Assembly (NCBI GenBank): GCA_028277185.1
Contig: JANQGQ010000032.1
Location: 1-45,311, forward strand
DNA: 45,311 nucleotides
Source of the DNA: Woeseiaceae bacterium
GTDB lineage: Bacteria; Pseudomonadota; Gammaproteobacteria; Steroidobacterales; Woeseiaceae
Reading direction: 5' to 3'
Shown: in pieces, positions 16,519-25,333 of the stretch
Layout of the letters: each line of letters opens with the position of its first letter
How positions within the stretch are numbered: position 1 is the stretch's first letter
The notes under the pieces: generated by a model
Database searches by the model: none
What the model was told of the DNA's origin: nothing
The model's input: the letters and a program-made list of their open reading frames with translations, nothing else
Program-made: the position numbers and the translations under genes

Positions 16519-18663
16519 TTATTCGAAGGCGTAACGCGCGCGCCGGAGGTCGCGCCGGCGCTGCAGGAACCCGATGATCGCGCCGCGAATGCGCGTGGAC
16601 GTCTTGTCCCACCAGTTCGGGTTGTAAACCAGATCGGCGCGATAGAATGACGGACACAGCACGGCTGCGTGCGCATTGCCGCCGCAGACGCCGCAGCCGA
16701 CGCACTCGTTGTTGACGTGCGCCACCGGATCGTCGCGCAGCGGATCGGGATTGTCTTTGAGTGTCAGCGACGGGCAGCCCGACAGGCGGATGCACGCGTG
16801 GTCGCCCGTGCAGGTGTCCTCGTCGACGCCGAAGCGCTCGCGGACTACGCGCTTACCGTCCCTGATCGCCTTTTGCCGGATCGGTTTTTCGCGCCGCTGC
16901 CTGTTCAGCATGCACTCGGACTGCGCAACGATGACCTTGGGTCCCTTCTTCTTCGTCGTCATCGCGTCGGTCAGGACTTTCTTCATACGGCTGATGTCGT
17001 AGGTGTTCACCTCTTCGAGCCAGGTGACACCGAGACCCTTGACCGCCTTCGAGATACGGTTGTTCGTGCTTTTCGTTTTGTTCGTCGCGCGCGAGGAGAG
17101 GAGGTGCTGGCCGCCGGTAGCCGCCGAGTAACCGTTGTCGACGATGACGAGCACGTTGTCGTTCTTATTGAATACGGCGTTGCCGACGCCGCTCGTCAGG
17201 CCGTTGTGCCAGAACCCGCCGTCGCCCATGATGCTGACCGTGCGCTGCTTCGAGTCCGCCTGCAGCGCGGACGAGCCCGCCCAGCCGAGGCCGTAGCCCA
17301 TGGTCGTGTTGCCGATGTCGAAGGGCGGCAGGATCGAAAACAGGTGGCAGCCGATGTCGCAGCTCACGTGAAACTTGCCGATGTCTTTCTGCACCAGTTT
17401 CATTGCCGAGAATACCGGCCGCTCCGGGCAGCCCGTGCAGAAGCCCGCCGGCCGGCCGGGAACAGTCGCTGCGACGGTCTTTGCGTCGCCGTCGCTCAAG
17501 CGGTTCTCGCCGATCGCTTCGTCGCGGTCGAGCGTTGGCGCAAACCGGTCGAGGAATGCCGCGACGCCCTCTTTGAGTACCTGGCCCGTGTACTCCCCGG
17601 CGCGCGGGAATACGCTCTTGCCCGCCACCTTCGTCTCAACGTCCGCGTTCTTGAGGATCGAATTGACGGCCTGCTCGAGATACTCGGGCTGGCCTTCTTC
17701 GATCATCAGCACGGCCGATTTGCCGCGGCAGAAATCGACGACTTCCGATTCGATCAACGGGTACGTGACGTTCAGGCAGTAGATCGGCAGTTTCGTATTG
17801 CCGAAGCTGTCGGCGAGGCCCGATAGCTCGAGCGCCCGCATCAGCGCATTGTAGAGTCCGCCCTGGACGACGATACCGATGTCGCCGTTGTCGCCGCCCA
17901 GGAACTCGTTGAGCTTCTGTTCTTCGATGAAGCGGATTGCCGCCGGCCAGCGGTCCTCGATCTTCTCCACCTCGTGAACGAAATTGGACGGCGGCAGCAC
18001 GACGCGGCTGTAGTCGCGCTGCGGGTTTTCCATGGCGTCCCGCAGCGTAAAGTCCGGCGTCACGTTGTCCTTTGCGACGAACGAGCCGTACACGTGGCAG
18101 GCGCGGATGCGCAGTTCCAGCATGACCGGCGTGTTCGAGGCTTCCGACAGCTCGAAACCGCGCTCCACCATTTCGGTGATGGACGTGAGGTTCGGTCGCG
18201 GATCGAGGAGCCACATTTGCGACTTCATCGCAAAGGCGTGCGTGCGCTCCTGCATGATCGACGAACCCTCGCCGTAGTCCTCGCCGACGATCACGAGGCA
18301 GCCGCCCAGCACGCCGCTCGAGGCTACGCTGGCCAGAGCGTCCGAGGCGACGTTGGTTCCCACCGTCGATTTCCAGGTGACGGCGCCGCGCAGCGGATAG
18401 TTGACCGAGGCGGCAAGCATCGCGGCGGCGGCCGCCTCGCTGGCGCTGGCCTCGAAGTGCACCTTCAGCTCGCCGAGGATTTCCTCCGCGTCCGCGAGCA
18501 CGTCCATGAGGTGCGAGATCGGCGCACCCTGATAGCCGCCGACATAGGAGACGCCGGACTGCAGCAGGGCTTTGGTCACGGCCAGTATGCCCTCGCCGTG
18601 AAATACTTCGCCCGCGCCGATCCTGAGATCCTGGACTTCTTTCGCAAATGAACGTTCTGCCAT
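16519..18663 (-). CDS. iorA: Indolepyruvate:ferredoxin oxidoreductase alpha subunit
   Basis: 714 residues, near the usual size. Order: pyrimidine-binding domain (YVGGYQGAPISHLMDVL, with catalytic-type Glu in EASASEAAAAAML), transketolase-C-like domain, the FCTGCPERPVFSAM segment, then the TPP-pyrophosphate domain (MGDGGFWHNGLTSG and IVDNGYSAATGGQ). The C-terminus carries cysteine clusters for 4Fe-4S centres (CTGDHACIRLSGCP and CVGCGVCGGN...CP); the first deviates from the simple CxxCxxC pattern. It converts aryl-2-oxoacids, the transamination products of Trp, Phe or Tyr, to CoA esters with reduction of ferredoxin. First gene of a three-gene operon diverging from the MaoC gene. Confidence 0.92.
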   Translation of the reverse strand: MAERSFAKEVQDLRIGAGEVFHGEGILAVTKALLQSGVSYVGGYQGAPISHLMDVLADAEEILGELKVHFEASASEAAAAAMLAASVNYPLRGAVTWKSTVGTNVASDALASVASSGVLGGCLVIVGEDYGEGSSIMQERTHAFAMKSQMWLLDPRPNLTSITEMVERGFELSEASNTPVMLELRIRACHVYGSFVAKDNVTPDFTLRDAMENPQRDYSRVVLPPSNFVHEVEKIEDRWPAAIRFIEEQKLNEFLGGDNGDIGIVVQGGLYNALMRALELSGLADSFGNTKLPIYCLNVTYPLIESEVVDFCRGKSAVLMIEEGQPEYLEQAVNSILKNADVETKVAGKSVFPRAGEYTGQVLKEGVAAFLDRFAPTLDRDEAIGENRLSDGDAKTVAATVPGRPAGFCTGCPERPVFSAMKLVQKDIGKFHVSCDIGCHLFSILPPFDIGNTTMGYGLGWAGSSALQADSKQRTVSIMGDGGFWHNGLTSGVGNAVFNKNDNVLVIVDNGYSAATGGQHLLSSRATNKTKSTNNRISKAVKGLGVTWLEEVNTYDISRMKKVLTDAMTTKKKGPKVIVAQSECMLNRQRREKPIRQKAIRDGKRVVRERFGVDEDTCTGDHACIRLSGCPSLTLKDNPDPLRDDPVAHVNNECVGCGVCGGNAHAAVLCPSFYRADLVYNPNWWDKTSTRIRGAIIGFLQRRRDLRRARYAFE

Positions 18664-18760
18664 GACAACCCCGCAATCAAGCCCCTGATCTTTGAGACCT
18701 GTGAAACGATGCTATGATCCGCCCACGAATCAGTGCTCCGGGTCCGGGCGACTCACCTCT

Positions 18761-19240
18761 ATGAAAACCCACGCGCGGCAGGAGCCGCTTCTTGCGTTCG
18801 AGGACTTCGAGCCCGGACGAGTCTTCGAACTTCCCCAGTACGCCGTATCGGAAGCCGACATCCTCCGCTTTGCCGGAGAGTTCGATCCGCAGCCGATTCA
18901 TACGGACCCCGCATACGCTGCCGGCAGCGAGATGGGCGGCCTGATCGCAAGCGGCTGGCACACCGCGGCGATCTTCATGCGGATGCAGTGCGACAGCTTC
19001 CTGCTCGACACGAGTTCCATCGTCTCACCGGGCGTCGACGAAATCCGCTGGCTCAGGCCGCTCCGTCCTGGCGACGTCCTTAGCGGCTCGGTCGAAGTGA
19101 CGAAAGTCGCGGCCTCGCGTTCGAAAGCCGATCGCGGGACCGTATACTGCAAAGGCACCGTTCTCAATCAGTGCGGCGAAGTCATCATGACCGTGACGAC
19201 GCGCAACATCTACCGGCGGCGCCGTCAGACCCGGTCGTAA
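18761..19240 (+). CDS. MaoC-like (R)-specific enoyl-CoA hydratase family protein
   Basis: 159 residues with a single hot-dog fold. The hydratase motif is visible as FAGEFDPQPIHTDPAYA, with Asp/His active-site pair in DPQPIH, followed by GLIASGWHTAAIFMRM. Family members hydrate enoyl-CoA or act on related thioesters. I use the ATG at 18761; an in-frame upstream ATG at 18692 adds 23 poorly conserved residues. It is alone, divergent from iorA and convergent with the cyclase gene. The substrate is unknown, but short single-domain MaoC proteins near acyl-CoA genes often serve side-chain beta-oxidation. Confidence 0.85.
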   Translation: MKTHARQEPLLAFEDFEPGRVFELPQYAVSEADILRFAGEFDPQPIHTDPAYAAGSEMGGLIASGWHTAAIFMRMQCDSFLLDTSSIVSPGVDEIRWLRPLRPGDVLSGSVEVTKVAASRSKADRGTVYCKGTVLNQCGEVIMTVTTRNIYRRRRQTRS

Positions 19241-19294
19241 CGGGACTGAGCGCGGCGCGCAGGCGGGCATGGCTTTCTTTCCGCCCACGCCGCA

Positions 19295-20083
19295 CTAGCT
19301 CCTTGCGACGAGCGCTATGACGCGCAGCGGGCTCCCCGAGCCGTCCTCGATCTTCAACGGCGAGGCGACCACGACCGCGCCAAACGTTGGGAGCTTGTCC
19401 AGGTTTCTCAGGCACTGCAGACCGTAGCGGCCGTTGCCGTGCAGGATGTTGTGCGCGGGATAGGGCGGATCGAAGACGTGGCCCTGACCTGCGTCGGTGC
19501 CGATCGTCTCGACGCCGAAGCCCCTGCAGTCGCGTTCGTTCACGAGGAATTCGATGGCGCTGGGATCGGGCCCCGGCGTGTGCGCGCCGTCCTCGCGCAT
19601 GTTCGTATAAGCGTCGGTGCCGACCCTGGCGGCCCAGCCCGTGTGAAAGAGCACCCAGGATTGCGGCGGGATCTGGCCGTTTCCGGCTTCCCAGTCGCGG
19701 ATGTGCTGTGCCGTCAGGACGAAGTCGGGGTCCGCGGCGCACTCCGCCGTGAAATCCATGACCGCGGCGGGACCGACGAAGTCGCTGGCGGGGAGCGTAT
19801 CGACGCTGCCGTCCGGTACGTCCTTGCCGGTCACCCAGTGCACCGGTGCGTCGAAATGCGTGCCGGTGTGCTCGTTCATGCTGATGTTGGCCCAGGACCA
19901 CATCGGCCCCTTGTCGTCATAGTGCGAAATGACGTCCCGCTTGAACGGGGCGCATTGCGCGAACTCCTCGGGCAGGGTCAACACCGGGAAGTCCGGGGAC
20001 AGCGTGTTGGTCAGGTCGACGACTTCGATCGCGTTGCTGGCGATTTGACTGACGAGGTTTTCGAGGGTGGCTGCACTGCTCAT
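19295..20083 (-). CDS. Cyclase-family metal-dependent hydrolase (KynB-like fold)
   Basis: 262 residues of the putative-cyclase/kynurenine formamidase family. The metal-binding motif HxGTHxDxPxH is intact (H72, H76, D78, H82 in EHTGTHFDAPVHW), and late segments GFGVETIGTDAG and HGNGRYGLQCL follow. The start ATG 20083 has GGAGG 6-8 nt upstream; an upstream in-frame start would add 27 unlike residues. The family includes KynB (N-formylkynurenine hydrolysis) and isatin hydrolase, plus many unknown amidases and lactonases; this one is longer than KynB (~210). It follows the SDR/SSS group on the same strand after about 100 bp and may have its own promoter. Confidence 0.85.
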   Translation of the reverse strand: MSSAATLENLVSQIASNAIEVVDLTNTLSPDFPVLTLPEEFAQCAPFKRDVISHYDDKGPMWSWANISMNEHTGTHFDAPVHWVTGKDVPDGSVDTLPASDFVGPAAVMDFTAECAADPDFVLTAQHIRDWEAGNGQIPPQSWVLFHTGWAARVGTDAYTNMREDGAHTPGPDPSAIEFLVNERDCRGFGVETIGTDAGQGHVFDPPYPAHNILHGNGRYGLQCLRNLDKLPTFGAVVVASPLKIEDGSGSPLRVIALVARS

Positions 20084-20187
20084 CGGCTTTCCTCCGATCT
20101 TCTTTGGGCGCTTAAGCCGTAAACGACCGATAGTAGCATCGTCTTTTCGCACCGACTCGTACAAAGCGTTGCGTTAAACGGCATCGC

Positions 20188-20967
20188 CTAGCGCGGCGGC
20201 AGGCGAATCGCCGCATCGAGGCGGATGACTGCCGCGTTCAGGTAGGCGTTCCTGACGGTCTCGAGCACGAGCGACGCGAACTCGTCCGGGTCGCCGAAGC
20301 GCGAAGGATTCGGAATCCGGGCCGCCAGCGCTTCGTTGACCTTCGCCGGATTCGCGGCGACGAGCGGCGTTTCGAACACGCCTGGCAGGATCGTATTGAC
20401 GCGGATGCCGTCCCGCGCGAGATCTCTCGCCATCGGCAGCGTCATGCCCACGATGCCGGCCTTCGAGGCGGCGTAGGCACTCTGGCCTACCTGCCCGTCC
20501 TCGGCGGCGATAGACGACGTGTTGACGATGACGCCGCGCTCTCCGGCAAGTGGCTCGAGCGCCAGCATGCCGGCCGCGGACATCGCCGCGCAGCGAAAGC
20601 TGCCGATCAGGTTGATGTCGACAATGCGCGAGAACGCCTCGAGCGAGTGGAAGGCCGGTGCTCCGGTTTCGCGATCGCGGTAGGCGGTTTTCGCCGCGAC
20701 CGCCGTTCCGGCGCAGTTCACGAGGATGCGCTCCTGGCCATTGCGTTCCCGCAGCCGGGCGAAGGCGGCGGCTACGGCGTCGTCGGACGTCACGTCGGCG
20801 TTCGCGAATCCGCCGCCGACCTCGTCCGCGAGTGCCTCGCCCGCCTCGACGTCGATGTCGCAGACGCCGACGCGGACGCCCTGTGCCGCAAGCGCCCGTA
20901 CCGTGGCCGCGCCGAGTCCCGATGCGCCGCCGGTGACGATCGCGGTAATTTCAGAGTCGAGTTTCAT
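20188..20967 (-). CDS. SDR family dehydrogenase (HSD10/3-hydroxyacyl-CoA dehydrogenase type)
   Basis: 259 residues. It has the TGGASGLG dinucleotide motif (12-19), NCAGTA, then NTSSIAAEDGQVGQSAYAAS followed by KAG (catalytic Ser, Tyr, Lys present), and PGVFETPL. The spacing and sequence around the active site resemble type-2 3-hydroxyacyl-CoA dehydrogenases (HSD17B10), which oxidise hydroxyacyl-CoA or hydroxysteroids. It lies 24 bp downstream of the SSS transporter on the same strand, so it belongs to the uptake-and-oxidation group. Substrate not defined. Confidence 0.88.
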   Translation of the reverse strand: MKLDSEITAIVTGGASGLGAATVRALAAQGVRVGVCDIDVEAGEALADEVGGGFANADVTSDDAVAAAFARLRERNGQERILVNCAGTAVAAKTAYRDRETGAPAFHSLEAFSRIVDINLIGSFRCAAMSAAGMLALEPLAGERGVIVNTSSIAAEDGQVGQSAYAASKAGIVGMTLPMARDLARDGIRVNTILPGVFETPLVAANPAKVNEALAARIPNPSRFGDPDEFASLVLETVRNAYLNAAVIRLDAAIRLPPR

Positions 20968-20991
20968 TTGAGGTCCTGACCTGGAAACCGT

Positions 20992-22584
20992 TTAGAAGGC
21001 GAGATTGACCGCGAAAAAGCCCCAGACGACAAAAGACAGCACCAACAGCCCGACAACGGTCGCGACGATGTGGCGGTACTCGCGGCGCAGGGCACTGAGC
21101 GGCTCCGCGCCGTCGAGCGCCTCGGCAATGGTCTTTCGCGACGGCCGCGAGGCTTCTATGTGGCCGAAGTACGCTGCCTCTTCGGGTGACGGCCGCGTGA
21201 GCCGCGCGACGAGCACGAGGCTGCCGATACCCGCGACAAGCGAAACCATGAGCGGGTCCAGCAGGCCGGGGAGAGTGAGTACTCCGTTGCGGGTGAGCTC
21301 GCTCAGGAGGACGAAACTGCCGACGCCGGCCGTCATGCTTGCAAATGCAGCGTGCCGGTTCATGCGCCGCCATTCGAGTCCTGCGACGACGGTGGGCAGC
21401 CAGCCCACGCCGAATACGGCGCCGGCGTAAATCGAAATCCAGTAGATGGCGGACGGCTGCGCGATGGCCACGGCGGTCACTATGCCGCCGATGAGGAGCT
21501 GTCCCACGCGGCTGGCAAACATCCGGTGGCGCTCCGACACGGGCGTGCGGCGGAGGTTCTCGTACAGGTCACGCGACAGCCCGAAACCGGCAAGCACGAA
21601 CAGCGTCGATGCCGTCGACATGATCGCGGCCATCAGCGCCGCCAGCCCGATACCGCCCATGAAGGGCGGTACGTGCTCGAGAAATGCGACGATCATCACT
21701 CTGTCCGCGGGCTCGATGCCCGGCTCGATGACGCGCATGCCGCTTGCCGCTATGAAAACGGGTAGCTGCAGAAACGACGCGAGGAATACGCCGTAGGCGG
21801 CGGACTTCAGCACGACGAAGTCGTTCTTCGCGGGAAACACCCGCGACACCAGCGCCGGCGTGCAGCTCAGGAAGATTACCCAGACCAGGAACTGCGAGAT
21901 CGTGAAGGAGAGCGGCCGGTCCGCCGTACCCGCAAGCGTCCAGTAGCCGGGGTCGGTGGCCGCGATGTTGCGGATACTCTCGAAGCCCACGTCGCCGATG
22001 AGCCAGGGCGCAACTATCACCGCGACGCCGAGCATGCTGAAGAACATCAGCGTATCCGTGACGACCACGCCGTACATGCCGCCGAGCGCGGAAAACACGA
22101 GGAGCGCGAGCACGAACAACACGATGATGACCGGAAACGGTATGTTCGTCAGCTCGCCGACGACGAGACCGGCGCCGATGAGCTGGATGACGCCGTAGCC
22201 GAGCAGGCCGACGATCATGATGATCGTTGCCGTAACCGTGACGAGCGGACTCTCGAAGCGGCGTTTGAAGAAGTCCGGCAGCGTTCGGCAGCCGAGCGCC
22301 TTCATGCGCCGGCCCACATAGACGACCGCAAGCAGCGTGCCTACCCAGGCACCGAACGAGCCCGTCGCCGCAAGCACCAGCGGACCTTCGGAATAGGCGA
22401 GTCCCGCGACGCCCAGCAGCGTGACGGCGGACAGGTAGGTGGCGGCCAGCGTGCCGACGATCAACAACGTCGACGCGCTTTCGCTCATTACATAGAAGTC
22501 TTCGCTGCCCCGTACCTTACGCGCGACGTAAACGCCGACCGCGACGTAGAACAGCAGCGCGAGGCCGAAGATCGTCGTCGTCAC
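20992..22584 (-). CDS. Sodium:solute symporter (SSS family)
   Basis: 530 residues, around 13 hydrophobic segments, with the SSS pattern GTLAATYLSAVTLLGVAGLA in TM2-3 and RRMKALGCRTLPDFFKRRFE in the cytoplasmic loop. Members import monocarboxylates, amino acids or sugars with Na+. The GTG start at 22584 overlaps the stop of a 50-residue membrane protein (GTGA), so the two are translationally coupled. That arrangement recalls ActP-type symporters paired with small membrane partners. Substrate probably the compound oxidised by the neighbouring GMC and SDR enzymes, or an acid derived from it; this is inference. Confidence 0.9.
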   Translation of the reverse strand: MTTTIFGLALLFYVAVGVYVARKVRGSEDFYVMSESASTLLIVGTLAATYLSAVTLLGVAGLAYSEGPLVLAATGSFGAWVGTLLAVVYVGRRMKALGCRTLPDFFKRRFESPLVTVTATIIMIVGLLGYGVIQLIGAGLVVGELTNIPFPVIIVLFVLALLVFSALGGMYGVVVTDTLMFFSMLGVAVIVAPWLIGDVGFESIRNIAATDPGYWTLAGTADRPLSFTISQFLVWVIFLSCTPALVSRVFPAKNDFVVLKSAAYGVFLASFLQLPVFIAASGMRVIEPGIEPADRVMIVAFLEHVPPFMGGIGLAALMAAIMSTASTLFVLAGFGLSRDLYENLRRTPVSERHRMFASRVGQLLIGGIVTAVAIAQPSAIYWISIYAGAVFGVGWLPTVVAGLEWRRMNRHAAFASMTAGVGSFVLLSELTRNGVLTLPGLLDPLMVSLVAGIGSLVLVARLTRPSPEEAAYFGHIEASRPSRKTIAEALDGAEPLSALRREYRHIVATVVGLLVLSFVVWGFFAVNLAF

Positions 22585-22733
22585 GATTCATCCTTCGCGC
22601 TGGCGTCCCGCTCGGCTTCGAGGCGACGGATCACCGGGAGATACTCGCGACGCAGGATGTAGAGGATGATCACCGCGCCCAGCAGCATCGACAGGAACGC
22701 GTTCAGGAACAGCAGCAGCACTTGATAGTTCAT
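22581..22733 (-). CDS. Small single-pass membrane protein coupled to the SSS symporter
   Basis: A 50-residue open frame. Residues 3-27 form one strongly hydrophobic helix (NYQVLLLFLNAFLSMLLGAV and onwards), then a basic-acidic amphipathic tail (RREYLPVIRRLEAERDASAK). The ATG at 22733 has AAAGG 8 nt upstream, and its stop overlaps the GTG start of the symporter by 4 bp, which is strong evidence that it is translated. It looks like an accessory subunit of the transporter. Known small partners of SSS symporters (YjcG/DUF485, YhdT) are larger with two or more helices, so I cannot assign this one to a family. Confidence 0.75.
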   Translation of the reverse strand: MNYQVLLLFLNAFLSMLLGAVIILYILRREYLPVIRRLEAERDASAKDES

Positions 22734-22763
22734 TTTGCCGACCTTTGCGAGATCCGGCGTGGA

Positions 22764-24386
22764 TCAGGCAAGCGAATCTTCAAGTATCAATTCGGACGCC
22801 CGCGTGGCCACTGCCATGACCGGAGCGTGAGTGTTTCCGGACACGAGCGTCGGGAACACCGAAAGATCGACTACGCGCAGGCCGCTGACCCCCCGCACTC
22901 TGAGCCGCTCGTCGAGGACACTGTCTTCCTGTGTGCCCATCGAGCAGGTACCGGAGGCGTGAAACCCCGGTCCGCTCATCATCGCATAAGCGGCGAGGAT
23001 CTCGTCGTCGCTTTTTACATCGCTGCCCGGCAACGTTTCATGATCTATGTAGCGTCTGATCGCCGGCTGCTCGAACAGACGGCGCATGAATTTGACGAGA
23101 GCGACCGAAACCTTGCGGTCCCGTTCGTGCGACAGCTGGTTGTGAACGATCTTCGGCGCATCGCGCGGATCGCGCGAGCTTGCCCTGACGGTTCCTTGGC
23201 TCTGTGGCTGCATGACGTAGCCGATGATCGAACAGCCTGGTTCTTTCTCCATGGGTATCTGCTTGTGAAAGCCTTCCCACTTGGACAGATCCATTGTAAT
23301 GGGTGCCGATACGAACTTGCAGTCGGGGCGGGTGGAGTCGGGATGCGCGCGTACGAAGCCGGTTATGTCGTAGGGTGACGTCGACAGCAGGCCTTTCTTC
23401 GTCAGGGCGTAGTAGAGAGCGTTCTTCCACAGGCGCCAGCCCGAATACTCCCCGTTTTGGCTGTAGTCGCCGGTTAACCGGTACTGCATCGTGAAGATCA
23501 GATGCTCCCTGAGGTTCCGGCCGACGTTCGGGCTGTGATGCCGCACGGGAATACCCAGACTGTCCAGATGTTCGCGGTCACCGATGCCCGAGAGCTGGAG
23601 CAGTTTGGGCGAGTTGATCGTGCCGGCGCTCAGTATCGTTTCGGCGTTCGCCCGAAACTGGCGCCGCGTTCCGGCTTGTATGCACTCGATGCCGGAGACC
23701 CGTGCGCCGTCGAAGAGCAGCCCGACAACTTCGGTGTCGGTGACGACGGTGAGATTCGAACGACCGCGCGCGGGGTCGAGAAAGGCCCGGGCCGCGCTCC
23801 AGCGGCGGCCGCGATGGATGTTCGCGCAAATGTAGCTGACGAGCTGGCCCTCGGGGTAGCTCGGGTCCTCGCGCCGGGGGATGCCAAGCTCACCTGCCGC
23901 ATCGAGCAGGCGATCCATCAGTTCGCTGCGATTGGAACTCGGCGTGACGTGCACCGGACCGCCGACGCCGCGCCATTCGGCCGGTCCCAGCGCGTGATCC
24001 TCCTGAGCCAGAAAGATGCGCAGCATCTCGGACCACGCCCATTCCTTCAGTCCCAGGTCTCTTGCCCAGTGATCGTAGTCTTCGGCATGGCCGCGCTGAT
24101 ACTGCATGCCGTTGACCGAGGAGGATCCTCCGAGGGTGCGGCCGCGAATCCAGGTCTCCCCCGAACTCTTACCCGTGTCGCCGGGCCCGGCATCGAAGTA
24201 GTACATGTGTCTGCTCGACGCGAGGATTTTCGCGAAGCCCTTGGGCGTGTCGATCATCGGGTGCGAATCGGCGGGCCCCGCCTCGACGAGCAGTACGCTG
24301 TGCCTCGGGTTTGCGGAGAGTTTGTTCGCAAGAACGCAGCCCGCGGAGCCCGCGCCTGCGATGATGTAGTCGAAATGCCTGTCCAA
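22764..24386 (-). CDS. GMC-family FAD oxidoreductase (choline dehydrogenase-like)
   Basis: About 540 residues. The FAD motif is at the extreme N-terminus (FDYIIAGAGSAGCVLANKLS), followed by the GMC signatures TLGGSSSVNGMQYQRG and ILSAGTINSPKLLQLSGIG. The active-site pair is in GPGFHASGTCSMG and SGNTHAPVMAVA. GMC enzymes oxidise alcohol groups of sugars, choline, polyethylene glycols, terpenoid or aromatic alcohols to aldehydes or acids. No ATG fits: I take the TTG at 24386, which has AAGG 5 nt upstream and gives MDRHFDYII; a TTG at 24401 would add five residues. It lies next to the long inverted-repeat element and 30 bp before the small membrane protein. Confidence 0.92.
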   Translation of the reverse strand: MDRHFDYIIAGAGSAGCVLANKLSANPRHSVLLVEAGPADSHPMIDTPKGFAKILASSRHMYYFDAGPGDTGKSSGETWIRGRTLGGSSSVNGMQYQRGHAEDYDHWARDLGLKEWAWSEMLRIFLAQEDHALGPAEWRGVGGPVHVTPSSNRSELMDRLLDAAGELGIPRREDPSYPEGQLVSYICANIHRGRRWSAARAFLDPARGRSNLTVVTDTEVVGLLFDGARVSGIECIQAGTRRQFRANAETILSAGTINSPKLLQLSGIGDREHLDSLGIPVRHHSPNVGRNLREHLIFTMQYRLTGDYSQNGEYSGWRLWKNALYYALTKKGLLSTSPYDITGFVRAHPDSTRPDCKFVSAPITMDLSKWEGFHKQIPMEKEPGCSIIGYVMQPQSQGTVRASSRDPRDAPKIVHNQLSHERDRKVSVALVKFMRRLFEQPAIRRYIDHETLPGSDVKSDDEILAAYAMMSGPGFHASGTCSMGTQEDSVLDERLRVRGVSGLRVVDLSVFPTLVSGNTHAPVMAVATRASELILEDSLA

Positions 24387-24408
24387 GAACCTTGCCGGCA
24401 AACGCGGG

Positions 24409-24576
24409 TTTTAGTGTCCTGTCCGGCTAATTCGTTGCCTAAGTCGGCAGCGGATTTTTGTGGCTGGCAAGGCGCGGCGACGAGTCATAGCGAGCTATGG
24501 CGAGGAGCCGCAACGCCGCCAGACGCAAAAAGACGCGGCGAGTTAGGCAACGAATTAGCCGGACAGGACACTAAAA
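24409..24576. mobile_element. 168-bp palindromic element with 34-bp perfect terminal inverted repeats (MITE-like)
   Basis: The left arm 24409-24442 (begins TTTTAGTGTCCTGTCCGG) and the right arm 24543-24576 are exact reverse complements over 34 bp. The interior of about 100 bp is itself imperfectly self-complementary around a central CATAGCGAGCTATG (near 24486-24499). No open reading frame is inside. It sits between the SDR and GMC genes; its right end supplies the SDR stop codon (TAG at 24571-24573), and its left end lies close to the GMC start. Size, long inverted ends and lack of coding suit a non-autonomous mobile repeat; as RNA it would form a very stable hairpin within the operon. Confidence 0.75.
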
Positions 24577-25302
24577 AGCGCCGCCGTTCACCTGAAGCGT
24601 GTGTCCGGTCACGAAGCTCCCTTCTTCGGACGCGAGATAGAGAGCGGCGTAGGCCTGGTCGTACGGCTGTCCGATCCGACCGATCGGCGGCGCGTACTTC
24701 TGGATGACCTCATCGTCGACCTCGCCGAGGATGTTGGTCTTGGTGAGGCCTGGCGCAATGACGTTGACGGTTACGCCCGTGCCGCACAGTTCCCGCGCCA
24801 GAGCGCGGGCCATTCCCACCTGTCCGGCTTTCGCCGCGCTGTAGTGAGTGAGGTGGATGTCGCCGTTGATCGCACTCATGGATGCCGTGATGATGATTCG
24901 GCCGTGGCCCCGCTCGATCATGTGGTCCACGACGGCTTTGCAGCAATAGAAGGCACCGTACAGGTGGACCTTGATCATTCGATCCCAGGCATCCTCCGAC
25001 ATGTCGACAAAGTCAACGGTGGGTGCGATACCCGCATTCGCGCACAGAACGTCTATGTGCCCGAGTTCCTCGATTGCGTGGGCCGTGGCGTCGCGAACCG
25101 CCGCAAAGTCGGTGACGTCGAATGGGAGGGGCAATGCCTTTCGCCCCTCCGCCTCCACGAGGCGGGCGGTCTCGGCGAGTCGGTCGGCTTCTATGTCGTT
25201 GATCGCGACGTTCGCCCCTTCTTTGGCAAACAATTCCGCCATTGCCTGACCTATGCCGGACCCGGCGCCTGTAACGAGTGCGTTTCTGTCTTCGAGTCTC
25301 AT
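24571..25302 (-). CDS. SDR family dehydrogenase (alcohol oxidation)
   Basis: 243 residues. The cofactor motif TGAGSGIG is at 10-17; NAGIAP, the serine region ITASMSAINGDIHLTHYSAA followed by K, and PGLTKTNI are all present, so the Ser-Tyr-Lys machinery is intact. The start ATG 25302 follows AAAAAAGG. The last codons, GCT TTT TAG, run into the palindromic element, so the natural C-terminus may have been altered by its insertion, although VNGGAF at the end is a normal SDR finish. It lies 31 bp downstream of the TonB receptor and upstream of the GMC enzyme, suggesting stepwise oxidation of an imported alcohol. Confidence 0.88.
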   Translation of the reverse strand: MRLEDRNALVTGAGSGIGQAMAELFAKEGANVAINDIEADRLAETARLVEAEGRKALPLPFDVTDFAAVRDATAHAIEELGHIDVLCANAGIAPTVDFVDMSEDAWDRMIKVHLYGAFYCCKAVVDHMIERGHGRIIITASMSAINGDIHLTHYSAAKAGQVGMARALARELCGTGVTVNVIAPGLTKTNILGEVDDEVIQKYAPPIGRIGQPYDQAYAALYLASEEGSFVTGHTLQVNGGAF

Positions 25303-25333
25303 GCCTTTTTTCCCTGCGCCGCTGGCGTCTTTG

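Noticed and set aside
19262..19285. Hairpin GGCGG...CCGCC between the convergent MaoC and cyclase genes, considered as a bidirectional terminator
   Set aside because: Only 5 bp of stem and no T-tract on either strand, so it is not a credible rho-independent terminator.
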